A DNA stretch of 64,000 nucleotides, taken from NCBI GenBank assembly GCA_964610315.1, contig CAZSVM010000008.1:1-64000 (forward strand), read 5' to 3'. Below are positions 42,771 through 51,406 of the stretch, in pieces. A program made the translations under genes and the position numbers. Source of the stretch: JAQVEM01 sp964610315 (GTDB lineage Bacteria > Actinomycetota > Humimicrobiia > Humimicrobiales > Humimicrobiaceae). Numbering within the stretch: the stretch's first letter is position 1; the number at the start of each line of letters is the position of its first letter. Below the pieces are notes generated by a model that saw only the letters and a list, made by a program, of their open reading frames with translations, was not told the DNA's origin and searched no databases.

Positions 42771-43912
42771 TATATTTCCTTAAGCGGTTTTTTGGTTTTC
42801 TTTGCCAATCTCCGGCAGGATTCGAATTCAGGTGAAATGTTTACTTCTCGGTCTTCCACAGTACTTACCTTTACTTTAACTTCACCATAAGGCAGCCTGA
42901 CTGTTTTCACTTCTCTACCGGCAGAATACCTCTTTATTTCCTCTCTTCTAACTCCAAGCGTTGTGGATTCCATAAGCATTATATTTATTACTTCCCATTC
43001 GGATTCTCTGCTGCAGAGAACACCAATTTTAAAGGCGGGCCTGTTTTTTTTCATATAAATAGGTTCTACCCATGCGTCCAACACTCTGGCTTTAAATAAT
43101 TCTTCCATCAGGTAACCAATAATCTCCGGGGTGCTGTCATCAATATTTGCAGAAAGCATAATCAGGTTTTCTTCCCTTATACCATGCTCACCTTTACCGA
43201 CTCCTTTTAAAAGCCTTAAAATATTGGGAATCTTTTTACCTTTATTTTTTCCAGTTCCATAACCGATTTTATGGATTTCCATATAAGGAATGCTGCCAAA
43301 GCCGGCCGCCAGTGATTTTATTATGGCGGCGCCGGTGGGAGTGGTAACCTCAAAATCAAAACCACCCCCGTATACCGGTACCTTCTTTAATATCTCCACC
43401 GCTGCCGGTGCCGGTACCGGCAACTTACCATGTGAACTATCAACCAGACCCTTTCCCATGGGAACGGCGTTGCTGTAAAATGATTTGATTTTCAAATTAT
43501 TTAAACATATGGCGGTACTTACAATATCAATAATAGAATCCACTGCCCCTATTTCGTGAAAATGTACATTATCTACATCATAGCCGTGTATGGAAGCTTC
43601 TGCTTCTGCAACCAGCTGGAAAATACCCACAGACATTTTTTTGATCCCGGCATCTAATTTGCTTTCACTGATTATTCTTTTGATATTTCTGTAATTTCTA
43701 TCCTGCTGTGGTCCTGTTACTTTTACATCAAATTTTTTAGCTTTGATAGAACCTGCTTTTATTTCCCGGCAGGCTATATCATATCCGGTAACATCAAGCT
43801 TTTTTAATTCACTTTTTAAAAAAGATATATCAATCCCCAGATCAAGCAGCGCACCAACCATCATATCGCCGCTTATTCCCGAAAAACAATCGATATATAG
43901 AATTTTCTCCAT
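42737..43912 (-). CDS. larC: LarC, nickel-pincer cofactor synthase
   Basis: This 391-residue protein starts at 43912, where AGGAG lies seven bases upstream; an in-frame ATG at 43993 is unlikely. LarC motifs include YIDCFSGISGDMMVGALLDLG at the N-terminus (metal-binding Asp and Ser), HFHEIGAVDSIIDIV near residue 118, PTGAAIIK near residue 195 and the C-terminal cytidylyl-type domain with YGEVKVKV. It inserts nickel in the nickel-pincer nucleotide of lactate racemase-type enzymes using CTP. larE is divergent 183 bases away. larA and larB are not in the window. Confidence 0.95.
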   Translation of the reverse strand: MEKILYIDCFSGISGDMMVGALLDLGIDISFLKSELKKLDVTGYDIACREIKAGSIKAKKFDVKVTGPQQDRNYRNIKRIISESKLDAGIKKMSVGIFQLVAEAEASIHGYDVDNVHFHEIGAVDSIIDIVSTAICLNNLKIKSFYSNAVPMGKGLVDSSHGKLPVPAPAAVEILKKVPVYGGGFDFEVTTPTGAAIIKSLAAGFGSIPYMEIHKIGYGTGKNKGKKIPNILRLLKGVGKGEHGIREENLIMLSANIDDSTPEIIGYLMEELFKARVLDAWVEPIYMKKNRPAFKIGVLCSRESEWEVINIMLMESTTLGVRREEIKRYSAGREVKTVRLPYGEVKVKVSTVEDREVNISPEFESCRRLAKKTKKPLKEIYQDAILFFSRR

Positions 43913-44095
43913 TTTTATCTCCTGTCCATATTTCGAATGCTTAAATCCCGAAATCTCGCTGCATTTAAATTCCATACAAAATCGGGAGCACAATTTATTT
44001 TAATTTTAAAATTACCATTTTACTAAGACTATTGCAAAAAGATAGTATTTTCTATATTTTAGAAAATAATTCTTGCAAAAATAGGATATTGATTA

Positions 44096-44893
44096 ATGAC
44101 TGATAGGAAAATCGATAAATTAAAAATGATCCTAAAAGAAATGGACTCCGTAATCATAGCTTTTTCCGGCGGAGTGGACAGCAGCTACCTGCTAAAAATG
44201 GCAAAAGATGAACTTGACAAGAATGTTATTGCAGTTACGGCAAAACTTTCCACATTTCCGGAAAGCGAGTTTAGAGAAGCAAAAAAAATAGCGGGCAGTC
44301 TGAACTGCAGGTATATAATCATAAATTATAATCAGCTTGAAATAAAAGAACTTGGAAACAATCCAAAAAATAGGTGCTACTGGTGCAAACAGAAACTTTT
44401 TTCGGAATTGGTTTTCATAAAAAATAAATATAAATTTAATTTTATCGCTGACGGAACTAATTATGATGATTTAAACACCTTTAGGCCGGGCATCAGGGCC
44501 TTAAAGGAACTGGGGATAAAAAGTCCTCTTGCCGATGCCGGATTGACCAAGGAAGAGATAAGAAAATACTCCAAAAAGTTAAAACTGCCTACCTGGAACA
44601 AACCTGCACTTTCCTGCCTGTTATCCAGATTACCTTATGGTGAGAGGGTTTCGGAATCCAAATTGAAAAAAATCGAAAGAGCTGAAAATTTCCTTCATGA
44701 ACTCGGTCTAAAACAAATAAGATTGAGATACCACTATCCTATAGCCAGGATAGAAATCGGAAAAGAAGAGATACCTTTGATGCTTGATTATAATATAAGA
44801 GAAAAAATAATAAAAAGATTAAAAAGGATTGGATTTGAATATGTTTGTTTAGATCTTGAAGGTTACCGATCCGGGAGCATGGATGAATTATGA
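44096..44893 (+). CDS. larE: LarE, sulfur transferase for the nickel-pincer cofactor
   Basis: This 265-residue PP-loop enzyme has FSGGVDSSYL at residue 23 for ATP binding. Cysteines are Cys94 and Cys97 (RCYWC) and Cys174 (ALSCLLSR). The last matches the sacrificial Cys of Lactobacillus LarE; the three together match the pattern of LarE forms that bind a [4Fe-4S] cluster and recycle sulfur. It sulfurates the nicotinate-derived precursor. It is divergent from larC, sharing a 183-bp regulatory gap, and convergent with the PHP gene. Confidence 0.93.
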   Translation: MTDRKIDKLKMILKEMDSVIIAFSGGVDSSYLLKMAKDELDKNVIAVTAKLSTFPESEFREAKKIAGSLNCRYIIINYNQLEIKELGNNPKNRCYWCKQKLFSELVFIKNKYKFNFIADGTNYDDLNTFRPGIRALKELGIKSPLADAGLTKEEIRKYSKKLKLPTWNKPALSCLLSRLPYGERVSESKLKKIERAENFLHELGLKQIRLRYHYPIARIEIGKEEIPLMLDYNIREKIIKRLKRIGFEYVCLDLEGYRSGSMDEL

Positions 44894-44919
44894 TGGCAGA
44901 AAATATTTACCGGTATTAG

Positions 44920-45579
44920 CTAATAACCAATCCTCTTAAAAAATTCCTTATAATTTTTATGATAAATCTCCGCAATTTCTTTTTTCTCAAGGCCGGCACC
45001 CAGACCAACTTTCTCCTGCATATCTAATTTAAATAAATCCTTCCAGCTATGAGCATCGCTATTTATCAGAAATTTTACACCTGCTTTTCTGCCCGAATTC
45101 ACTACCACTCCGTTAGTAAGGCTATGACCGGCTCTGGAGGTAATTTCTATAAAAACATTATTCCTGGCAGCAAGCTCTGCCTCTTCTAATTTCAGGATGC
45201 CGGGATGAGCCAGGATATCTGTATATTCCGATTGAACCGCTTCCATATTAGTGCCGGTTTCCACACTCTCTACGATACTCTCCCCATGAACTACCACTAC
45301 CCGTGCTCCCATTTCCCTGGCAGTTTTAGCCATCTGGTTTATACTTTTAGAAGGGATATTGGTTAATTCTACTCCTGGGATTGCCTTTATATCCCAGTAT
45401 TTTTCTGCAAGTTCGCAATCTTTTTTTATCCTTGATATTATAAAATCAAGATTAGAGTAACTGGCATGATCGGTTAAAGCTATGCAGCGGTATCCAGAAA
45501 CGGCTGCAAATCTTATAAGTTCGATGGGACTGTGCACACCATCGGATAAAAATGTATGGGTATGAAAATCACATACCAT
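44920..45579 (-). CDS. PHP-domain phosphoesterase
   Basis: This 219-residue protein is a compact PHP domain. It has metal-binding FHTHTFLSDG at residue 5, TDHASYSN near residue 36, the PGVELTN motif near residue 65, LAHPG near residue 142 and NSDAH near residue 187. Such proteins hydrolyse phosphate esters, e.g. histidinol phosphate or 3',5'-nucleotides, with two or three metal ions. No histidine genes are nearby, so the substrate is open. AAAGG lies seven bases before the ATG. Confidence 0.92.
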   Translation of the reverse strand: MVCDFHTHTFLSDGVHSPIELIRFAAVSGYRCIALTDHASYSNLDFIISRIKKDCELAEKYWDIKAIPGVELTNIPSKSINQMAKTAREMGARVVVVHGESIVESVETGTNMEAVQSEYTDILAHPGILKLEEAELAARNNVFIEITSRAGHSLTNGVVVNSGRKAGVKFLINSDAHSWKDLFKLDMQEKVGLGAGLEKKEIAEIYHKNYKEFFKRIGY

Positions 45580-45748
45580 AAAGCAACCTTTCTTAAATAG
45601 TTTTTAAATATCGGATAATAAAAAAATAAAAATATTATTATTAAAAAATAACACTAACAATCTTGTTAAAATTCTATCAATATTACGGATATAAAACTAT
45701 AATTTTATTAAAAATTTAAAGGAATATGGAAAGGACTAAAAAATACCA

Positions 45749-46426
45749 GTGATTAGCTCCTTAATAGAAACCATAGGATTTTCGGTCTGTCATCAGTTAT
45801 CTTCGAGAAGCCTGGTTATCGGCAACCTAACTTTGCCGGTTTGTTCCAGATGCAGCGGCTTCTATACCGGTTTTTTTACTACTGCAGTTATCTTATTTAT
45901 AATGTTTAGGAAAAAGGAAAGTGATCTTCCGCCTCCTTATATTCTTATAATCCTGGCCCTTTTTTTCCTTTCTTTTTTAATTGATGGTGTTGCATCGAAT
46001 TTTGGCCTGTATGACACCAATAATAATCTGCGATTTATAACCGGTACTCTTTGCGGATCGGCAATTATAATAATACTCTACCCTGTTTTTGCCTATCAGT
46101 ATTATAAACATACAAAAGCAGAAAAAATATTTAAAAATCCTTTTAAATTTATAATCTATATTTTGCTGCTTATAATTTTCATTGCCGTTACCCTGTTCAG
46201 GTTTAATTTACTGGGTTATTTCTATTATTATTTCAACGCATTCTCCATTCTTTTTACTTTCTATTTTATAAATTTAACAATTACATTTTTAATTCCACAT
46301 TTTTCACAAAAAGCACACCGGTTTGCCAGCAGGTATTTAATCTTACCCTCCATAATTGCGGTCACTGCTTTATCTACGGAATTATTTGCTTTCTATTGGT
46401 TTCATAAAATTATTTCTCTTTTATGA
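45749..46426 (+). CDS. DUF2085 membrane protein
   Basis: This protein of about 225 residues has the DUF2085 signature: CHQLSSRS near residue 14 and LPVCSRCSGFY near residue 29, then about six membrane segments. The paired Cys motifs suggest metal binding; function unknown. The GTG at 45749 is an acceptable start, but an in-frame ATA at 45743 is better spaced (seven bases) from the AAAGGA ribosome site. Given the ATA starts proposed for galT and nadE, either could be used. Confidence 0.85.
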   Translation: MISSLIETIGFSVCHQLSSRSLVIGNLTLPVCSRCSGFYTGFFTTAVILFIMFRKKESDLPPPYILIILALFFLSFLIDGVASNFGLYDTNNNLRFITGTLCGSAIIIILYPVFAYQYYKHTKAEKIFKNPFKFIIYILLLIIFIAVTLFRFNLLGYFYYYFNAFSILFTFYFINLTITFLIPHFSQKAHRFASRYLILPSIIAVTALSTELFAFYWFHKIISLL

Positions 46427-46534
46427 TTTATAATCTGAATATAGGAGAAGCAGGGCAGTTAATCATTCGAATTATGCCGGATGAATATAATAAAATCTTA
46501 AAAGATTACCACCAAAAATAATTACCGGTATTAC

Positions 46535-47125
46535 TTAAAATAAATTAATAAAACCATAATTATAATAAATCAAAAAACTGGTTATGGTTGAAATTCCCAC
46601 TCCCAAAATTACCTGATTTATGGTATGTTTCTTTATTCTTACCCTTGCCCATCCTATTACCGGAATAAGAGGGATCATTAGTAACATCCACCTGCCAAAT
46701 AAAATGTTGAAGGTAATAACTATAAAAGTTATCCAGCTGCTGTGAAGACTGATTTTCCAGAAATAGGTAATGATAGTAAAAATTACAGTGGAAACTACGC
46801 TCACTGCAAATATGGATTTCAAAAATAAGGGCCCGTTCAAAATATATAGAATAACAAAGCACATGGTATAGCTTACGCAGGATACCAGCAGCGGTTTTAT
46901 TCTATTTTCTTTTTTTGGGATATGCATATCATTTATTTCTTTTTTTCTATATAAGAGACTTACGTAGAGATAGGGAATTACCGTTCCAAACAGCAGGCAG
47001 ACAAATGCCCAGCTGATTGCTTCCATTTTATTATCCACAACCATCAAACAAATAATCAAAAAAATAGGTATGGAAATAAATGATCCGTCAAAAATATATG
47101 ATATTGTTCTGGCTACTTTATTCAC
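46535..47125 (-). CDS. PAP2-superfamily-like membrane protein
   Basis: This 196-residue protein has six membrane segments. Near residue 130 KISLHSSWITF resembles the SGH motif of PAP2 phosphatases, and WARVRIKKHTINQVILG near residue 160 resembles the SRVYLGVHYPSDV motif. The first Arg-containing motif (KxxxxxxRP) is not evident. It may be a lipid phosphatase or an inactive relative. The next gene on the strand upstream ends in an intrinsic terminator, so it is transcribed alone. Confidence 0.6.
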   Translation of the reverse strand: MNKVARTISYIFDGSFISIPIFLIICLMVVDNKMEAISWAFVCLLFGTVIPYLYVSLLYRKKEINDMHIPKKENRIKPLLVSCVSYTMCFVILYILNGPLFLKSIFAVSVVSTVIFTIITYFWKISLHSSWITFIVITFNILFGRWMLLMIPLIPVIGWARVRIKKHTINQVILGVGISTITSFLIYYNYGFINLF

Positions 47126-47180
47126 AGAGCTTCCGTATCCTTTAATTCTTGCAATAAATTAATAAACAATTTTCCTTACA

Positions 47181-47212
47181 AATAAAAAAGACTCTTTTTG
47201 TATCAAGAGTCT
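47181..47212 (-). terminator. Intrinsic terminator of the PAS-GGDEF gene
   Basis: On the minus strand, arms AGACTCTT (47212-47205) and AAGAGTCT (47196-47189) flank an eight-base loop and are followed by TTTTTTATTTG. It lies about 45 bases after the stop codon of the diguanylate cyclase gene. Confidence 0.9.
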
Positions 47213-47257
47213 ATTATATTAAAATGAATTAAATTTTAACATATTTTGGGCAATATT

Positions 47258-48103
47258 TTATTTCACTATTTTGTCATTCGATCTCTTGGCGGTATAGACT
47301 TTTTTATCAGCTCTCACTATTAAACTTCTAATACTATAATTGTCCTTATAATACTCTATACCCATACTTAAATCCAGATTATCACAGCCCAATTTTAAAA
47401 ATTTTTCTCTTATTCTAGTAGCAATTTCAAAGGCAATATTTCCTTCGGCCTGATTTATTATTATTAAAAATTCATCTCCTCCAAATCGAAATCCAAGGTC
47501 AACTCCTTTTCTTATACTTTTACGGATAACACTGCCTACTGCTTTAAGTAATTTGTTCCCGCTCTCATGGCCATAGTTATCGTTATATCTTTTAAAATTA
47601 TCAATATCAAACATTATAATGGCAATTTTCTCACCTTTTCTTTTTGCCCTGTTTATTTCCTCGTTCAATCTTTTATTCAGATACCTTATATTGTAAAGGC
47701 CAGTCAAATAATCAAGATAAGTAGATTCGATAAGTTTTTTCTGCAGCTGTTTATAAGAGGTTATGTCAGCCAGTGTAGAAACCACAAATAAAATTTTACC
47801 ATCATCATCACAGACCGGAGAATTACTAGCCAGAGCATTAACAATAGTACCATCCTTTTTTAAAAATTCCACTTCATAATTAAGCGCTTTTCTATTGTTT
47901 ACAATTTTTTTAAATCTTTTCCCCTTGTGTTTGGGGGAAAGGAGACTTAAATATTTCTGCCCCACCAGAGTCTCGGGATCATATCCATAATCTTTGATCT
48001 TCTCGTTTGCAAAAAGTATATTATTTCTAGTATCCTTGATGATGAATATCTCATTGGTGTATTGAAGAATTTTATCTATGTTTGGTAATATATTTTCTAA
48101 CAT
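47258..48103 (-). CDS. PAS-GGDEF diguanylate cyclase
   Basis: This 281-residue protein has an N-terminal PAS domain (about 10-115) and a C-terminal GGDEF domain (about 125-280). The active-site motif FRFGGDEF is intact, and DYLTGLYNIRYL opens the domain. It should make cyclic-di-GMP in response to a signal sensed by PAS; I see no RxxD inhibitory site. No membrane segment is present. AAGGA precedes the ATG and an intrinsic terminator follows. Confidence 0.93.
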   Translation of the reverse strand: MLENILPNIDKILQYTNEIFIIKDTRNNILFANEKIKDYGYDPETLVGQKYLSLLSPKHKGKRFKKIVNNRKALNYEVEFLKKDGTIVNALASNSPVCDDDGKILFVVSTLADITSYKQLQKKLIESTYLDYLTGLYNIRYLNKRLNEEINRAKRKGEKIAIIMFDIDNFKRYNDNYGHESGNKLLKAVGSVIRKSIRKGVDLGFRFGGDEFLIIINQAEGNIAFEIATRIREKFLKLGCDNLDLSMGIEYYKDNYSIRSLIVRADKKVYTAKRSNDKIVK

Positions 48104-48346
48104 TTCATTCCTTCAATATAAATAACATAATGGCAAATTTATTAATATAATTTTAATAATTTTAATGAACTTTGACAAATAAATCAACGATTCCAATATA
48201 GAATATAATAATATTGAATTATAGTAAATATTCTTAATGGTTCATAATTAAAAACTACCTTATTTTTTTACTTATTTACATAGATTATTGACAGTATTAA
48301 AAATCAGTGATAGTTTTTTCTTCGCATCGTTAAAAAATAAAAGATT

Positions 48347-49519
48347 ATGTACGGAAGTTTAAAATACATATATTTCGATCACAGCGCCACCACCCCTGTT
48401 CTACCAGAAGTGGTTGAAGAAATCAATAAGTGCTTTACCATTTATTATGGTAACGCCTCTGAACCACATTCCCCGGGTCTTAAAGCCAGAGAAATTCTAG
48501 AGCATTCAAGGGGTACCATCGCAAAATCATTAGGATCCGATCCCCGGGAAATAATTTTTACGGGCAGTGGTACTGAAAGTGATAACCTGGCAATAATGGG
48601 AACAGCAGAAGCATACAAAAAGAAGGGCAATCATATAATAACCTCTCAAGTCGAACACCCCGCCGTTCATATGCCTCTAAAAAAATTATCGAGGCAGGGC
48701 TTTAATGTAACTTACATCCCGGTAGACAAATGGGGAATGGTAGACCCCCGGGACGTAAAGAAATCCATAACCAACAAAACCATACTGGTAAGTATCATGC
48801 ATGCAAACAATATTGTAGGAACCATTCAGCCTATCAGTGAAATTGGAGAAATTTTAAAAGAACGTAGCATCATTTTTCATACCGATGCGGTTCAAACTTT
48901 TTCCAATATAAAAACGAATGTTGACCAGTTAAACGTGGATCTACTGTCGCTTTCCGGTCATAAAATATACGGCCCTAAAGGAGTTGGAGCTCTTTATATA
49001 AGAAAGGGCACTAGGATAAAACCCCAAATTCTGGGGGGCGGCCATGAAAGAGGAATAAGATCAGGTACAGAAAACATCCCCGGAATTGCAGGACTGGCAA
49101 AAGCTGCAGAAATCGGACAGAAAAATCTTTTACAAAAAATAACGGAAGTAACCAAACTAAGAGACTACTTAATTAAAAAATTATTGAGTAAAATCGACGA
49201 AGTCAGCCTCAACGGTCATCCTACCCAAAGGCTCCCCGGGAATTGCAACTTTACTTTTAAATATATAGAAGGAGAATCAATAGTATTAAGACTTGATAAT
49301 GCCGGCATTGCTGCATCCAGCGGATCCGCCTGTTCTTCTTCATCATTAAAGCCTTCACATACACTGGTTTCAATGGGACTATCCAATCAGGATGCCTATG
49401 GTTCCCTTAGAGTCACTCTGGGTTTCGAAAATACAAAAGAAGAAGTAGATTATTTCCTGGAAGTAATTGTCAAAATAATATCCGATTTAAGGAAAATATC
49501 TCCTTTATATAAGAAGTAA
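48347..49519 (+). CDS. Cysteine desulfurase (NifS/IscS family)
   Basis: This 390-residue PLP enzyme takes sulfur from cysteine for iron-sulfur clusters and thiolation. It has DHSATTPVLPEV at the N-terminus, HPAVHMPL near residue 103, HTDAVQTF near residue 182, the PLP Lys in SGHKIYGPKGVGALY near residue 205 and the catalytic Cys in SGSACSSSSL near residue 327, which marks the IscS/NifS type with a long flexible loop. No IscU gene is adjacent. It precedes nadE, whose quinolinate branch needs an Fe-S enzyme. Confidence 0.95.
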   Translation: MYGSLKYIYFDHSATTPVLPEVVEEINKCFTIYYGNASEPHSPGLKAREILEHSRGTIAKSLGSDPREIIFTGSGTESDNLAIMGTAEAYKKKGNHIITSQVEHPAVHMPLKKLSRQGFNVTYIPVDKWGMVDPRDVKKSITNKTILVSIMHANNIVGTIQPISEIGEILKERSIIFHTDAVQTFSNIKTNVDQLNVDLLSLSGHKIYGPKGVGALYIRKGTRIKPQILGGGHERGIRSGTENIPGIAGLAKAAEIGQKNLLQKITEVTKLRDYLIKKLLSKIDEVSLNGHPTQRLPGNCNFTFKYIEGESIVLRLDNAGIAASSGSACSSSSLKPSHTLVSMGLSNQDAYGSLRVTLGFENTKEEVDYFLEVIVKIISDLRKISPLYKK

Positions 49520-49601
49520 ATTAAATCTTTAAAAAGAGTTATAATTTGAAATAAAAATAATCAGGCGGCATTTTATAATTTTATCAGAAAAGGAGAATAA
49601 A

Positions 49602-51374
49602 ATATCTGTTTTAAGATTATATATGGCACAAATAAACCCAACCGTGGGAGATATTGAAGGAAACTATAATATTATTAGTTCCCATATCAAAGAAGCAAAA
49701 AAAAATAATGCCGATATAGTAGTATTTCCCGAACTTTCTATAACCGGATACCCTCCCGAAGACCTTCTTCTTAAAACTGCCTTCGTAGATAAAAATATAG
49801 AATACTTAAATAAGCTTAAAAAACTGACTCCGGATATTATTGCCATCGTTGGATTTGTCAATAAAGAAAAAAATGGAATATATAACTCAGCAGCAATAAT
49901 TCATGATAATCAAATTAAATCCATATATTATAAACAGTTCCTTCCCAATTACTCGGTCTTCGATGAGGAAAGATACTTTAAAAAAGGCAGCACAAATTAT
50001 ATTTTTAAAGTGGCGGATGCTCTTATTGGAATCAACATTTGTGAAGATATATTTCATAGCGAGGGGCCGGCAAAAATTCAATCCCTTTTAGGAGAAGCAG
50101 GCCTTATAATAAATATATCTGCATCCCCCTACCATACCGAAAAAATAAAAGAAAGAGAGAAAATTTTATTCGATACCTCTACCGGCAACCGTGTAAATAT
50201 CATATATCTAAATATGGTCGGCGGCCAGGATGAACTGATATTTGACGGTAATAGTTTAATCATTAATGAAAAAGGTAAAATCATAGCATGCGCAGAATCA
50301 TTTAAGGAGTATGCTCTGATATATGAATTTGATAGCAGAAAGATAGACCATTCCAGATACAGAAACGAAGAAAAAATTAAACAGGAAAGGACTAAATTAC
50401 TAAAAGATTATAATAAACCCCTTCCTTTAATTGATTTGGAATATAAACCTAAAATAAAAAACAAAAAAAATATAAAATACAAAAGCAGCCGCAATTGCGG
50501 GGATAAGATCTCTTGTTCTGAAGAAGAAATACTGCAGGCCTTAATTCTGGGCACAAGAGACTACGTAAGGAAAAACAAATTTAAAAAAGTAGTTATTGCT
50601 CTAAGCGGGGGAATAGACTCGGCGCTTACGGCAGTGACAGGCACTCTGGCTCTGGGAAAGGAAAATATTAACGGGGTGCTTATGCCCTCACCTTTTTCTT
50701 CCGGCGGAAGCATTGAAGACTCCGTAAAATTATGCCGTAATCTTGGTATTAAATACATTACCATCCCTATCACTGATATATATCAGAGCTACCTAAAAAA
50801 TTTAAATCCTATATTTAAAAATTCCGAAATCAACGTAACCAAGGAAAACATACAGGCACGTATAAGGGGAAATATTGTTATGGCTCTGGCTAATGAAAAC
50901 CGCTGGCTGGTACTGTCTACCGGAAATAAAAGCGAAATAAGCGTGGGGTATTGTACTCTTTACGGTGATATGGTCGGGGGATTTTCACCGATTAAAGATG
51001 TATATAAGACCATGGTTTACCGCATTTGCAAATTTATCAATAAAAAATATTCGGATATAATTCCAAAAAATATTCTTACCAAAACTCCTTCAGCCGAACT
51101 TAAACCGGATCAGAAGGATGAAGACAAATTACCCTCCTATAAAATACTGGATCCCATACTTAAGGCATACATAGAGGATGATCTGGATTACCTTTCAATT
51201 GTAAAGAAAGGATTTGAGGAGAAAATAGTTAGAGAAGTAATCAATATGGTGGACTCCAATGAGTATAAAAGAAGACAGGGCTCACCGGGTATTAAAATAA
51301 CACCCCGGGCATTCGGTAAGGATAGAAGATATCCTATTACCAATAGATTTAAACTGGATTCGGAAGTTCAGTAA
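49602..51374 (+). CDS. nadE: Glutamine-dependent NAD synthetase, probable ATA start
   Basis: The enzyme has an N-terminal nitrilase-type glutaminase domain (Glu in FPELSITGYPPEDL, Lys in YYKQFLPNY, Cys in GINICEDIF) and a C-terminal synthetase with PP-loop VIALSGGIDSALT. The annotated ATG (49623) would cut the first beta-strand and lacks a ribosome site. ATA at 49602 lies six bases after AGGAG and restores LRLYMAQINPTVGD, as in homologues. From ATA the protein has 590 residues. It forms NAD from deamido-NAD. Confidence 0.93.
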   Translation: MSVLRLYMAQINPTVGDIEGNYNIISSHIKEAKKNNADIVVFPELSITGYPPEDLLLKTAFVDKNIEYLNKLKKLTPDIIAIVGFVNKEKNGIYNSAAIIHDNQIKSIYYKQFLPNYSVFDEERYFKKGSTNYIFKVADALIGINICEDIFHSEGPAKIQSLLGEAGLIINISASPYHTEKIKEREKILFDTSTGNRVNIIYLNMVGGQDELIFDGNSLIINEKGKIIACAESFKEYALIYEFDSRKIDHSRYRNEEKIKQERTKLLKDYNKPLPLIDLEYKPKIKNKKNIKYKSSRNCGDKISCSEEEILQALILGTRDYVRKNKFKKVVIALSGGIDSALTAVTGTLALGKENINGVLMPSPFSSGGSIEDSVKLCRNLGIKYITIPITDIYQSYLKNLNPIFKNSEINVTKENIQARIRGNIVMALANENRWLVLSTGNKSEISVGYCTLYGDMVGGFSPIKDVYKTMVYRICKFINKKYSDIIPKNILTKTPSAELKPDQKDEDKLPSYKILDPILKAYIEDDLDYLSIVKKGFEEKIVREVINMVDSNEYKRRQGSPGIKITPRAFGKDRRYPITNRFKLDSEVQ

Positions 51375-51406
51375 AAAAGTTCTTACTCTGCAGGAATAAA
51401 TGAAAG

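Noticed and set aside
43913..43993. Longer N-terminus for LarC
   Set aside because: AGGAG is placed for 43912, and LarC homologues begin at this Met.
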